Shown piece after piece: positions 33,106-41,357 of a stretch of DNA of 41,357 nt (the first letter of the stretch is position 1; each line of letters opens with the position of its first letter). The position numbers and the translations under genes are program-made. The notes under the pieces are model-generated. The model saw only the letters and a list, made by a program, of their open reading frames with translations. It did not search any database and was not told the DNA's origin. The stretch is from an uncultured Phaeodactylibacter sp. (lineage in GTDB: Bacteria; Bacteroidota; Bacteroidia; Chitinophagales; Saprospiraceae), in NCBI GenBank assembly GCA_913057245.1, contig CAJXNH010000031.1, forward strand, positions 1 to 41,357. Reading direction: 5' to 3'.

Positions 33106-33401
33106 GGATTTGGCTTTGGGCAAATCTTCCATTTTCTTTTGCCTTGACGCAAAAGAAACAAAAAGTCAAGGCTGTGCATCGTTCTTAACGGGAAAATCGC
33201 AGGCAGGCGACTCGCGCCTACAAACTCGCCTTTTTGCATGGTGGGTTGAGGTGGTGCGGGGAATAGCTTGATGTTATCTTTTCACGTTGATAGTGCATGT
33301 TGGCTCAAACAGTGTATCCGCGCCACTTTGTGGTCGTCGTCTGCCTGCGATTTTCCCTAAACGCTGCAATGCCGGGAGCCAGGCTGTGGCTGCTGAATGC
33401 A

Positions 33402-33426
33402 GTCCTGGGTTTCGAGCGTTGCCGGT
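33402..33426 (+). repeat. 25-bp internal repeat of element B, copy 2
   Basis: GTCCTGGGTTTCGAGCGTTG followed by CCGGT; here followed after 15 bp by the second GC hairpin. Confidence 0.65.
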
Positions 33427-33441
33427 CGGTTTGGCAGGCTC

Positions 33442-33466
33442 GCCCGGCGCTCTCCTTTCGCCGGGC
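33442..33466. repeat. GC hairpin in element B, copy 2
   Basis: Same sequence as 33041-33065, so a segment of more than 30 bp is duplicated inside the element. Confidence 0.65.
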
Positions 33467-33542
33467 GTGCTGGCTGTGGAAATGTAGAACAGCAAAATGC
33501 TTAATGTTAAATGTAAAAGGAGCGAGCGGTGCCGTAGAAGCG

Positions 33543-33567
33543 GTCTTGGGTTTCGAGCGTTGCCGGT
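33543..33567 (+). repeat. 25-bp internal repeat of element B, copy 3
   Basis: GTCTTGGGTTTCGAGCGTTG followed by CCGGT, then CGGTTTGGC as in copy 2. Confidence 0.65.
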
Positions 33568-33847
33568 CGGTTTGGCGCTATTTTTGGGTAATGAAAACGG
33601 GCCCGCAAGTGGCTAGTTTAAAGCGAAGAACAGACTAAATAGCCATGCCCGATAGGCCTTCATCGCCCGTTTTCATGAAAACTTAGTTTGGTCTGTTTGC
33701 CCTAGATTTTAACAAATCCATAGTACTTCCGGAGTTATTAACAGGTTTTTAATACCCGTTAAGCTGGGATTAAACTCCTTCCGGGCACTAGGGGGCAGTT
33801 GTTGAAGGATGTATCTTATTGGAAAGATTAAACCAAACCCGACCACC

Positions 33848-34300
33848 ATGAGAATCCTTCAGTTTATAGTCGCCCTGGCCATCATCACCACCATCTTTTC
33901 CTGCTCAGATTATGCCCGTCTGGAACGCAGAGAAGACCGCCTCATTGGCGCGTGGGAATTTGATAAAGCCTTCTACTGGGGCTATGGGCAAATTTTCCGC
34001 GACAACGTCATCGATCAGTTCAACGGAGACATCATCGAATTCTACGAAGACTACACCGCAATTTACGATGACTACAGCGAAGGCATCGTTTACGCCGGGG
34101 AATGGGAACTCTTCTTCGACCGCCAATGGGAAGGTGATGATACAGACATCGAGTTCTTCCTGGATATGTACTTTTTTGGCCCTTTCGGCCAGGAGTCTTT
34201 TGCCTACTTCACCTGCGTGAATCATATTAGCAACAATAAGCTACATATTGAGGCCCGTACCCGTCATGGTTTGTATACTTTTAAGTTTCGGCGGTTGTAG
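33848..34300 (+). CDS. Small lipoprotein of unknown function
   Basis: 150 residues from ATG 33848; the open frame starts at 33809 but the signal peptide begins here. Lipoprotein signal MRILQFIVALAIITTIFSC, Cys19. The mature part is rich in Asp, Glu, Tyr and Phe (IGAWEFDKAFYW, GDIIEFYEDYTAIYDD, AGEWELFFD) with predicted beta strands, resembling lipocalin-like or META-like small lipoproteins of Bacteroidota that start L.G.W. No catalytic motif. Monocistronic, convergent with the defence operon. Confidence 0.75.
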   Translation: MRILQFIVALAIITTIFSCSDYARLERREDRLIGAWEFDKAFYWGYGQIFRDNVIDQFNGDIIEFYEDYTAIYDDYSEGIVYAGEWELFFDRQWEGDDTDIEFFLDMYFFGPFGQESFAYFTCVNHISNNKLHIEARTRHGLYTFKFRRL

Positions 34301-34403
34301 GGCTGAACCGGGAAGCAAGCCCCCAGACGCTCGCTGACTTCCCACGCAAAAGAGGCGCTGAATTTAAGCTCACCAATTCGCGAATCCAAGGAATACAGGC
34401 TTT

Positions 34404-35117
34404 CTACGCCAGTACCCCCTCCAGCCGCTCCTTCCACCGCCGCCAATCCGGCATTTCCCTGGTCTGCAATTCGTAGAAAGCAGCGCTGTGATTTGGGTGC
34501 AGCAGATGGCACAACTCATGCAGGACCACATACGCAATGCAGCCCTTAGGGGCTTTGACCAACTCTACGTTGAGGATGATTTTCCCGCCAGGGGTACAAC
34601 TGCCCCAGCGCTTGTCCATCCATTTGATGACCATTGAGGTCGGCGATACTTTATATTTTTCAAACCGCTGCACCCATTCTTCGGCAATTGCAGGAAATTG
34701 GATTTCCGCCCGATTTTTGTACCAAGCCTTTACCAGGCGTTCCGTATCGTTTTTATCGGGGGTGAACACTTCCAGAAAGCCGCGTTTCAATTTGACCGAG
34801 GCTTCCCCGGGACGCTCGTACACCTTCAACCGATACTGCCGCCCGAGGTATAGATGGCTTTCTCCGCTGACGTACCGGCGCGGCGGTGTCCGGGGCTCAA
34901 AGGACAGAAAGTAGCTTTGCTGTTTCAGAATCCAGGGTGCACGCTTGCGGATTTTGGACTCGATTTTTTCCCATTCCGCACCAGTTGGCGCTTTAACGCT
35001 GACCGAACGGTCGGGATGCACAGTAATACCCAGTGTTTTCCGCTCCTGATAAGTCAACGAAAACGCTATAGTTTCCGACCCGAATGCGATGCAGTGTTCG
35101 CCTTGCTCTTTGCTCAT
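34404..35117 (-). CDS. YgjP-like zinc metallopeptidase (M48/DUF45)
   Basis: 237 residues. HELCHLLHPNH at 200-210 gives the zinc ligands His200, His204 and His210 and the catalytic Glu201; RWGSC (170-174) is the other hallmark of the YgjP/DUF45 family. Soluble, no signal peptide. Genes of this family are often found directly after hsdR in type I restriction loci, as here (the ATG overlaps the hsdR stop by 1 nt in TAATG). Role in restriction unknown; proteolytic control of the restriction subunit is a plausible inference. Last gene of the minus-strand operon. Confidence 0.87.
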   Translation of the reverse strand: MSKEQGEHCIAFGSETIAFSLTYQERKTLGITVHPDRSVSVKAPTGAEWEKIESKIRKRAPWILKQQSYFLSFEPRTPPRRYVSGESHLYLGRQYRLKVYERPGEASVKLKRGFLEVFTPDKNDTERLVKAWYKNRAEIQFPAIAEEWVQRFEKYKVSPTSMVIKWMDKRWGSCTPGGKIILNVELVKAPKGCIAYVVLHELCHLLHPNHSAAFYELQTREMPDWRRWKERLEGVLA

Positions 35118-38100
35118 TACTGATACCTGAGTTTTGCCACTTCAATACTCTTGGCTGCAATATCGTCGATTTCTCCAAAGGTAAGCTTCAGCCCGTGTTT
35201 GTCCCGGATTTGGTCCATCAGGAAGTCGCCAATGGCAATTTCCAACTGCCCGATCAGATTGGTCTTGTTTTTCCAGTCTACTTTGGGCGTACCGTTGTCA
35301 AGTACGATTGACTGCACCAGATCATCAATGCCCAGCCCGGCATCCACTGCTAAAGAACGGGCCGCTTCAGGGGCTTCCATCTTTTCTTTGATGGACTCAA
35401 AGGCAATACCATAAAAAGCTTGCGCAACTTCCCTGCCCTGCAAAGGGGCAGGAATATCATCTCCGGTACGATTAAGGACGGCCTCTTCGATCTCCTGCGA
35501 GCGCTTCAGGTATTCTGCCTCTGAAATCCGGCGCTCCTCATACGCTTTGATGGTTTCTTTGAGCAGCTCGGAGAAGCGCTTGTAAAATACCGGGTCTTCA
35601 TCCATGCGCTCGTTGATGTGCTTAGCGGTGCGGTGGGCGATGGTGTCTGCCTTGGCGGCTTTGCCCACTATCTTTTCCACTTCTTCTTCAAATTCATCTT
35701 TATCAAAGATATTGACGAGTTCGGTGATGGGCTTGACCTCGTGCGAAGTGACGTGCTTGTCGATCAGCTTTTGAATCTGCTGCTCGTAGGATTTGAAGTC
35801 GATGGTATCGGCAAAGCGCTGCCGTACCGAAGCGCGGAGCTTGGAGAAAAAGCCCAGATCGAATTTATAACGGTTGACCTCTTTTTCCGAGGTTTGGGTA
35901 TGCCATTCCACGCTGGACAGTGCCATTTTCAGGAGGCGGGCAAATTGGCTGAGCTTGTCGTAAAACTGCGCGCGCCGGGCTTCATCTCTCAACACCTCTT
36001 CATAAGCCGGCTCATCGTAACGATTGTCTACCGTTTTGAATAAATCCCAAAGTTCGGAATGGGCCTGCGGCAGCTTTTGTGCTTCCTCCAGAACATTGAT
36101 CATGGTGAAGGCCAGATCTTCCGCATCAAAATCCTGATAACTCGAGTAGGTGCGCAGGGCTTCATCCAGTTCTTTGAGCACTCCGTAGTAGTCGATGATA
36201 TAGCCGTAATCCTTGCCAGGGTGGACACGGTTGACCCGCGCGATAGCTTGCAGTAAAGTATGCTCGCGCAAGCTGCGGGTGATGTACAAAATGGCATTCC
36301 GTGGTGCGTCGAAGCCGGTAAGCAACTTATCGACCACTATAATGATTTCCGGTTCGTCATCGTATTTGTAGCGGTTGATTAGTTGCTTTTCGTACTGCCG
36401 GGGGCTGCCGCCAAATTCGTCCATTTTGGCGCTCCAAAACCGCTTGACCGTGTCATTGGATTCCTCATACGCGCTTTCTTCCCCTTCGCGCATATCGGGA
36501 GGAGAAATGAGTACCTCCGTGCTGACTTTGCCGATTTCATCCAGGTACTTTTTGTACTGGATAGCGGCAGCTTTGCTTTGGCAAACCAATTGCCCTTTCC
36601 AGTCCGTGCCGTCACTGACATCAAGGTAGTGCTCGCTGATGTCCCAGGCGATGGTATAGATTTTCTGCTCGGCTACATTGAGCTGATCGGCCCGGCTGAA
36701 TTTCTTTTTCAAATCTGCCCGCTGATACTTTGTGAGGGGTTCAGACACTTTCGTGAAATAGGCATCCAAAGGGCGCTCATTGACTTCCTGCAGGGCGTGA
36801 CGGCCTTCATAGAGCAGCGGTACTACGGCTTCATCTTCCACCGCCTGGTCTACGGTGTATTTGTCGATAAGCCCACCGAATTTTTTCGCCGTATTTTTCT
36901 CTTTTTTGCGCAAAGGCGTACCCGTGAAAGCCACAAAACAGGCGTTGGGCAGCGCTTTCTCCATACTGATATTGAAAATGCCGTGCTGCGACCGGTGCCC
37001 TTCGTCCACCAGCACAAAAATATCCGGGGAGGTAAAAGGCTGTTTCACCTGATTGACGGCTGTCTCAAATTTGTTGATAATGGTCGTGATGACGGCATCA
37101 CTTTTGCTACCCAGCAATTCCACCAGGTGCTTGCCCGTTCTGGCTTGCAAAACCGGAATCTGGCATTTATTGAAAGTGCCATAGATTTGGTCGTCAAGGT
37201 CTACCCGGTCGGTGACGATGACAATTTTGGGATTGCGGATATTGTTGTCCAGCGCAATCGCCTGAGCCAGCATGACCATCGTAAGCGACTTGCCGCTGCC
37301 TTGGGTGTGCCAGACCACGCCCCCGGTGCGCTTGCCCTGCTGTAGTACCGCAATCCGCTGCATGGTTTTCTTGATGGCAAAGTACTGCTGGTAACGGGCG
37401 ACCTTTTTGATGCCCGCGTCAAATACGATAAAGTTGAAGACCAGGTCCAGCAGGCGCTCCGGGCGGCACAGGCAGTACAGGTAATGATCTTGCTCTATGG
37501 GCAACTGTGACTCAGCCAGCAGGTTTTGCACCATATGCCGGGTGTAGCTGCTGCGGCTTTGCAATATCTTCTGCTCCTGCTCCGGGTCAAGTGGGGCGTT
37601 TTTGGCGGAAGCCAGTTCCTGCTCTAATTGTCCCGGTTGCCCGGATTGTTCTTTCCACTTTGACCAGAACTTTTCCCGGGTGGCTGTGGTGGCGTAGGCA
37701 GCAGCATGGGTAGCCAAAGACAGAAGTAATTGCGAATAAGCATACAACAAGCGGATGCCGTCTTCCCGCTGATTGCGCAAGTGCTGGGAAATGGCCTGCG
37801 GCAGCGGCTCCTTCATATCCGGCCGCTTGCACTCTATGACCACCAGCGGAATGCCGTTGACAAACAGCACGATGTCAGGTACGTAGTGCTCGTGGCTGCC
37901 CGCCCGCTGCACTTTGTATTCTTCGGTAACGTGAAAGGTATTGCGGCTCCAGTCTTTCCAGTCAATGTATTGCAGCGTATGGCTTTTTTTGTCGCCCTCT
38001 ATGGTCTGTTCCAGCGACTTGCCCAGGGTGAGCAATTCGTAAACCGATTGGTTGGCGGTGATCAGCCCTTCCTGCAAAGGGACCTCTTTGAGGGCGTTTA

Positions 38101-38332
38101 CACCGGTTTGGATGTTGGCATCCGTGTAGGGATAAGCTTCGCCTTTATACTGTATGCGGTTGATGCGCTGCAACTGCGCCCGCAGGATGTTTTCCAGCAG
38201 CACATTGCCCGTTTTGCCGTTGCGCTCTGCGAGGGCTTCTTCTGGACTGAGGTAGGTGTAACCCAGACTTTGCAGAAAGCGCAGGGCGGGAATTTGGGAG
38301 ATGTGGTCTTCTTGAAACGATGGGGTGCGCAT
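35117..38332 (-). CDS. hsdR: Type I restriction enzyme HsdR (motor and nuclease subunit)
   Basis: 1071 residues, normal family length. The N-terminal PD-(D/E)xK nuclease has Asp153 and Glu167-Cys-Lys169 (YVPDIVLFVNGIPLVVIECKR). Two RecA-like domains follow: Walker A HTQGSGKS (342-349), VTDRVDLD, DEGH (443-446), FTGTPL and in the second domain DKLLTGFDAP and QAIARVNRVHPGKD. The C-terminal helical part, about 780-1071, contacts the methylase core. With HsdM and HsdS it would translocate unmodified DNA and cut it at a distance. Neither hsdM nor hsdS is in the window; they may lie to the right, upstream in the operon. The PIN gene ends 4 bp before its start. Confidence 0.95.
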   Translation of the reverse strand: MRTPSFQEDHISQIPALRFLQSLGYTYLSPEEALAERNGKTGNVLLENILRAQLQRINRIQYKGEAYPYTDANIQTGVNALKEVPLQEGLITANQSVYELLTLGKSLEQTIEGDKKSHTLQYIDWKDWSRNTFHVTEEYKVQRAGSHEHYVPDIVLFVNGIPLVVIECKRPDMKEPLPQAISQHLRNQREDGIRLLYAYSQLLLSLATHAAAYATTATREKFWSKWKEQSGQPGQLEQELASAKNAPLDPEQEQKILQSRSSYTRHMVQNLLAESQLPIEQDHYLYCLCRPERLLDLVFNFIVFDAGIKKVARYQQYFAIKKTMQRIAVLQQGKRTGGVVWHTQGSGKSLTMVMLAQAIALDNNIRNPKIVIVTDRVDLDDQIYGTFNKCQIPVLQARTGKHLVELLGSKSDAVITTIINKFETAVNQVKQPFTSPDIFVLVDEGHRSQHGIFNISMEKALPNACFVAFTGTPLRKKEKNTAKKFGGLIDKYTVDQAVEDEAVVPLLYEGRHALQEVNERPLDAYFTKVSEPLTKYQRADLKKKFSRADQLNVAEQKIYTIAWDISEHYLDVSDGTDWKGQLVCQSKAAAIQYKKYLDEIGKVSTEVLISPPDMREGEESAYEESNDTVKRFWSAKMDEFGGSPRQYEKQLINRYKYDDEPEIIIVVDKLLTGFDAPRNAILYITRSLREHTLLQAIARVNRVHPGKDYGYIIDYYGVLKELDEALRTYSSYQDFDAEDLAFTMINVLEEAQKLPQAHSELWDLFKTVDNRYDEPAYEEVLRDEARRAQFYDKLSQFARLLKMALSSVEWHTQTSEKEVNRYKFDLGFFSKLRASVRQRFADTIDFKSYEQQIQKLIDKHVTSHEVKPITELVNIFDKDEFEEEVEKIVGKAAKADTIAHRTAKHINERMDEDPVFYKRFSELLKETIKAYEERRISEAEYLKRSQEIEEAVLNRTGDDIPAPLQGREVAQAFYGIAFESIKEKMEAPEAARSLAVDAGLGIDDLVQSIVLDNGTPKVDWKNKTNLIGQLEIAIGDFLMDQIRDKHGLKLTFGEIDDIAAKSIEVAKLRYQ

Positions 38333-38336
38333 ACTC

Positions 38337-38801
38337 TTAAGTATTACATTCGTATCCTTGTAAATCTTGATCTAAGCTCCATATTCTAACTGTGTAGGCA
38401 CCAAAACGCGCGCATTGGCTTTCCCACTGCTTGATGATCATATAATCACCAAGTCCTACGGAACGTGCAGCTTCATTTGGGAAGTCCGGCAGCCACTGCT
38501 TCAGGAGGTCTTCCGTTGGGAATCCCAGTGGCTTCCAAGGTAATTTGCCTTCTAGTGATTTTAAAACCACCGTTGAAAATTGTATTGCAAAGTGTCGACG
38601 CTGATTGCCATTATTGATTTGCGCAATGTGATTTCCAGATTCCAAAATAGTGGTAAAGGGTAGCAAGAATGAGTCTTCTGCTTGTATACGTTGCTCAAAT
38701 AATGCAAGTATTGCTGTTCTACTTTGATTAAATCCAGGCACATCAAGCACATTCAGGAATACAGAGGTGTCTACAATCCATATGTTGGGCTTTGCAGGCA
38801 T
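38337..38801 (-). CDS. PIN-domain protein
   Basis: 154 residues. The four acidic residues of a PIN nuclease are present: Asp11 in IWIVDTSVFLNVLD, Glu54 in TTILESGNHIAQI, Asp119 in GLGDYMIIKQWE and Asp144 in WSLDQDLQGY. Metal-dependent RNase activity is expected. It is not paired with a usual small antitoxin; instead it lies between a RloA-like ATPase (4-bp gap) and hsdR (4-bp gap), so it is translated as part of the defence operon. It may be an effector controlled by the ATPase, by analogy to AAA/OLD ATPase-nuclease pairs. Longer than most VapC toxins. Confidence 0.8.
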   Translation of the reverse strand: MPAKPNIWIVDTSVFLNVLDVPGFNQSRTAILALFEQRIQAEDSFLLPFTTILESGNHIAQINNGNQRRHFAIQFSTVVLKSLEGKLPWKPLGFPTEDLLKQWLPDFPNEAARSVGLGDYMIIKQWESQCARFGAYTVRIWSLDQDLQGYECNT

Positions 38802-38805
38802 AGTC

Positions 38806-40122
38806 TTATCCTTTTATGCTTTCCAGCCAATCCAATGCTTTCTTTTTCCGGTCGCTGCTGCTCTCCTGTTGCTTGACGAAGCGGTCGACCAACCCTCTGG
38901 TCAATAGCTCGCCGAGTGAGCCCTGTGCAATTAGCTCAGGGTAATAGGGAATGTCTTCCATCGCCACAAGTTCGCTGTAGCCCGTTTCCGGATTTCGATA
39001 GCAGAATACCACCTTAGGCACGGCATCGTCCGGCAAGGCATCAAGCAGTGCGGGGTTGTGGCTGCTCAATAGCAGCGTCAGTTGCCGCTCTTTGGCCAAC
39101 TCATGCATCGTAGCCAGTAATTTGTGAGCACGGCTGGGGTGAACACCGTTATCGACCTCTTCCACAATCACGGTACTGCCTTCCTTCGCAGAAAGCAGGA
39201 TAGCTCCAAAAGCCAGTATCCGTAAGGTGCCGTCAGAAAGCAGCGCCGCTTCACAAGAACGGTTTAGACCTCCAAACGACTCTGTCAATTGCAGCATCAC
39301 CTCCTTCCTGGGGGTATGAATGAAGTCGATATCAGTAATGGCTTGCTCCGGCACACTCGCTATAAAATCTAGTAAAGCTTGCTTATTAGCAGCCCGATTA
39401 GGATTCTCTGATTTGAGCAAATAGTGAAGCGTACTTGACAGATTACTGCCATCGCCAAGCAGGGTGTAGTCGCTTTCAAAGCTGTAGCCTCTCATCCTTG
39501 AAGGCACTGGGTCCAGAAAAACAATATTCAGCAGGTGCTTTTCAAAAGCTTTGGCTGTGGAGGGGATAATTTGGCCGGACTTCTTATGCCCCTCTGCGAA
39601 TCGGGAAGCGTTCATCAATTGCAGGAAAACGGCCGTTTGATCGGTACCGCTTAGCAGTGGCTTTTTGCCGCCACGGGCAAAGTTGTTGTATTCTATTTCT
39701 ATAGCTGTCTGCCGGCCTGCGCTTGGCTTCTTGATTTGGTACAGTGGGTAAGATTTGGGGTGGTCTTCACTTGTAAGGACTTTTTCTCCATCAATATGCA
39801 GCTCTCCGCCCTCCCGGACTTCAAAGGATACTTCCAGCTGATTATACTCCCGTCCTGATATGCTCCCGCCAAGGGCAAAGCGCTGCAGGCCTGCACGAGG
39901 CAGGTCCTCTATTTTGCCCCTTACCACCTGATCGTTTTCATTGACCTTGTACTGCAAAGCGGATAGCTTCTGTCCCTGTGCCAGCCAGTTCAAGAAACGG
40001 ATCGCTTCCAGGGCGTTGCTCTTGCCGGATGCGTTGGCTCCGATCAGCATCGTCAGGGGCGACAGCTTGAGCCTTGCGGATTGGTAACTTTTAAAGTCCT
40101 TGATGTGGATTTCCTGAATCAT
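38806..40122 (-). CDS. RloA-like AAA/ABC-type ATPase
   Basis: 438 residues. ABC/SMC-like ATPase of the AAA_15/AAA_21 group: Walker A GANASGKSN (28-36), preceded by IHIKDFKSYQ, signature-like LLSDGTLR, Walker B STVIVEEVDNGVHPSRAHKL near 315-330 and the switch His in LLLSSHNPALLD. No TOPRIM nuclease domain follows, unlike OLD proteins, so the partner nuclease may be the PIN protein 4 bp downstream. Proteins of this kind were named RloA from restriction loci of Campylobacter. Likely senses a DNA or nucleotide signal and drives a defence effector. Third of six genes of the operon as seen here. Confidence 0.87.
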   Translation of the reverse strand: MIQEIHIKDFKSYQSARLKLSPLTMLIGANASGKSNALEAIRFLNWLAQGQKLSALQYKVNENDQVVRGKIEDLPRAGLQRFALGGSISGREYNQLEVSFEVREGGELHIDGEKVLTSEDHPKSYPLYQIKKPSAGRQTAIEIEYNNFARGGKKPLLSGTDQTAVFLQLMNASRFAEGHKKSGQIIPSTAKAFEKHLLNIVFLDPVPSRMRGYSFESDYTLLGDGSNLSSTLHYLLKSENPNRAANKQALLDFIASVPEQAITDIDFIHTPRKEVMLQLTESFGGLNRSCEAALLSDGTLRILAFGAILLSAKEGSTVIVEEVDNGVHPSRAHKLLATMHELAKERQLTLLLSSHNPALLDALPDDAVPKVVFCYRNPETGYSELVAMEDIPYYPELIAQGSLGELLTRGLVDRFVKQQESSSDRKKKALDWLESIKG

Positions 40123-40179
40123 GCCCTTACGTTTGCTCCAATATAAAGAATTATTTCAGTGCTGGCACAACCCCCATAC

Positions 40180-40524
40180 TTAATAAGCCTCCCGCCGGAT
40201 ACGCTTGTCCGGCATAAAATCCCAAACCATGGAGCTATAGTGCCAGTCAAACCACTGATTAAACAATATCCAGGAGCGATGCTCCGGCCAAAATTCAGGA
40301 AAAGAGCACATCCCTGCCAGCAAGTCTTCAAAGATCATTGCGTAGTTGGCTTTCAAAAAGCGCTCCAGCTCCTTTATTTCCCAGTCTTGATCGATGAGGC
40401 CGCTCCAGCATTCGTCCATGACATCTACTTCACGGCCTGCAAATACCTGGTCAACCCAATCGTAGAAGGGCTGCTTTGGTGTGACGATCAATAGTGCGCG
40501 GTTGAGGGTTTTTCTTTGGGGCAT
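40180..40524 (-). CDS. Conserved small acidic protein of unknown function
   Basis: 114 residues, rich in Trp, Phe and Asp (WVDQVFAGREVDVMDECWSG, FPEFWPEHRSWILFNQWFDW), no signal peptide or membrane span. The C-terminus ends WDFMPDKRIRREAY. No family with known function recognised. 57 bp before the ATPase start and 49 bp after the coiled-coil membrane protein, all on one strand, so it belongs to the same transcript. Confidence 0.65.
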   Translation of the reverse strand: MPQRKTLNRALLIVTPKQPFYDWVDQVFAGREVDVMDECWSGLIDQDWEIKELERFLKANYAMIFEDLLAGMCSFPEFWPEHRSWILFNQWFDWHYSSMVWDFMPDKRIRREAY

Positions 40525-40573
40525 GCTGAGTTGGTTTTGTTTTGATGGTTCATGCGTGATGAATTGGCAACTT

Positions 40574-41357
40574 TTACTTTTTTAAAAAGACCTCATCCTT
40601 TACCTCCTTCACAACAGCCGTAAGATCGTTTACAGCTCCTCGCAAGTCTTTTGTGCTGAGCGTCAATATTCTATCTTCTGAAGGTTTGTGAATCCTGGGG
40701 CTAGTATATAGCCGGCTTATTGAGTCAAGGAGCATCTGTTGGCGAGAATTGTTTTTGGTGTCATCGCCTTCCTTTAGCATCTCAGAGTAAGCGGTAAGCG
40801 TCATTGCTACCGCCGCCCGGTAGGCATATTCCTCCTGCAAGTTCCGCTCCTTTACATATTGGCGGATGACAAACCCGGCTAGTACGAATGCAGGGAGTGT
40901 TTTGATTACATTGATAATCAGGTTAACCCATTCTGAGAAGTCGGTAGTTGCGAGCCGGTCAAAAACAATAAACACCCATCCACCAGTAGCTATAACTGCT
41001 ATTAAAATAAACCACTTCCATAGCTCTAAATTTCCTTTAAGCGACTCCTGACGCTTAAAAAAGCGGTTGCCTAGTGCTCCATCTGCAGCCATGCCTGTAA
41101 GTTTCTCGATTTCCTCCTTTTTGCTGTTGATGAAATTGTAATGCGTTTCAAACTGTACAAACTTCTCTTCAGATGTATGTACTGTTTTTTCAAGCTTTTG
41201 CTTAAGCTCAGTGGAGTCTTCAGAGAACGTATTAAAAGTCTTTTTCTCTTCCTCTGTACGTTTTCTAAGGTCGTCTAACAGCTTATTCTGAGTGCTGGCA
41301 ATCTCTTCTATTTTACCTTTCTCCTGTTGACTCTGTTGCAACAGTTGGTTGATCGAC
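40574..41357 (-). CDS. Coiled-coil membrane protein, 5' end beyond the window
   Basis: At least 261 residues. The frame is open to the right edge and no ATG lies within reach, so the start is outside. Visible order: a Glu/Lys/Gln-rich coiled coil of about 90 residues (KIEEIASTQNKLLDDLRKRTEEE...), two hydrophobic segments (WFILIAVIATGGWVFIVF and LIINVIKTLPAFVLAGFVI), then a cytosolic helical tail (RQYVKERNLQEEYAYRAAVAMTLTAYSEML) ending DEVFLKK. Similar coiled-coil/two-helix proteins occur in phage-defence loci as possible membrane sensors. Function here is an inference from context. Confidence 0.7.
   Translation of the reverse strand, partial: SINQLLQQSQQEKGKIEEIASTQNKLLDDLRKRTEEEKKTFNTFSEDSTELKQKLEKTVHTSEEKFVQFETHYNFINSKKEEIEKLTGMAADGALGNRFFKRQESLKGNLELWKWFILIAVIATGGWVFIVFDRLATTDFSEWVNLIINVIKTLPAFVLAGFVIRQYVKERNLQEEYAYRAAVAMTLTAYSEMLKEGDDTKNNSRQQMLLDSISRLYTSPRIHKPSEDRILTLSTKDLRGAVNDLTAVVKEVKDEVFLKK

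Larger units (their letters stand above)
32883..33703 (-). mobile_element. MITE-like element, copy B (821 bp, inverted relative to copy A)
   Basis: Ends in CTAGGGCAAAC ... GTTTGCCCTAG if two flanking bases are counted. Left 110 bp and right 110 bp match the right and left ends of copy A, in reverse. The middle, absent from copy A, holds repeated GC-rich hairpins and three copies of a 25-bp repeat. Several short open frames occur (for example 32858-33169) but none has protein-like features. No transposase, so non-autonomous. It fills most of the 1.1-kb gap between rlmF and the next gene. Confidence 0.65.

Noticed and set aside
33041..33567. Repeats considered as a CRISPR array
   Set aside because: Only three 25-bp copies with very unequal spacing, inside a MITE-like element, and no cas genes.
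36383..37345. 320-codon plus-strand open frame
   Set aside because: Antisense to hsdR helicase domains; no independent protein features.

Overview
The window reads as chromosomal DNA of a Bacteroidota species, most likely from the Saprospiria (Lewinella/Phaeodactylibacter/Haliscomenobacter-like). This is inferred from a type IX secretion C-terminal domain, lipoproteins with Bacteroidota-style signal peptides, a fused branched-chain 2-oxoacid dehydrogenase E1, -7 promoter boxes of the TAnnTTTG type, and a sphingosine-phosphate-lyase-like enzyme in a phylum that makes sphingolipids. No rRNA, tRNA or CRISPR was seen.

Layout. 0.2-6.8 kb (minus strand): surface and envelope proteins, namely a large lipoprotein, a beta-barrel protein with a carboxypeptidase-regulatory-like tail, and a 1048-residue secreted protein with lamin-tail-like domains. 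7.0-11.8 kb: two tandem sulfotransferases converging on a four-gene glycan operon (GT4, GT2, DUF2304, GT4), plausibly for a sulfated surface polysaccharide. 11.9-18.5 kb: PLP-dependent S1P-lyase-like enzyme, TerB-like protein, a frameshifted YqaE-like membrane protein, TerC, a UmuD-like protein without its catalytic residues, and transketolase. 18.6-23.5 kb: accessory region with a RAYT transposase framed by REP palindromes and a tandem REP array, a caspase-FGE fusion whose C-terminus looks like a diversity-generating-retroelement (DGR) variable region, an antitoxin whose toxin appears cut off by a MITE-like element, and a frameshifted Uma2 gene. 24.0-27.7 kb: SDR-DUF2867, fasciclin and sorbosone-dehydrogenase-like genes. 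27.8-32.7 kb: a likely acyl-CoA/branched-chain operon (crotonase, small protein, transglutaminase-like, fused E1) followed by rlmF, with a recognisable promoter and palindromic operator in front. 32.9-33.7 kb: a second, longer, inverted copy of the MITE-like element. 34.4-41.4 kb (minus strand): a compact defence operon with HsdR, a YgjP-like metallopeptidase, a PIN protein, a RloA-like AAA ATPase, a small unknown protein and a coiled-coil membrane protein cut by the window end. HsdM and HsdS are not in the window.

Most notable are the RAYT/REP unit with two palindrome families, the caspase-FGE protein with a DGR-like tail but no reverse transcriptase nearby, the related inverted-repeat elements at 22.5 and 33 kb, three genes that look recently broken (YqaE, Uma2, toxin), and the AAA-PIN-HsdR-metallopeptidase operon.
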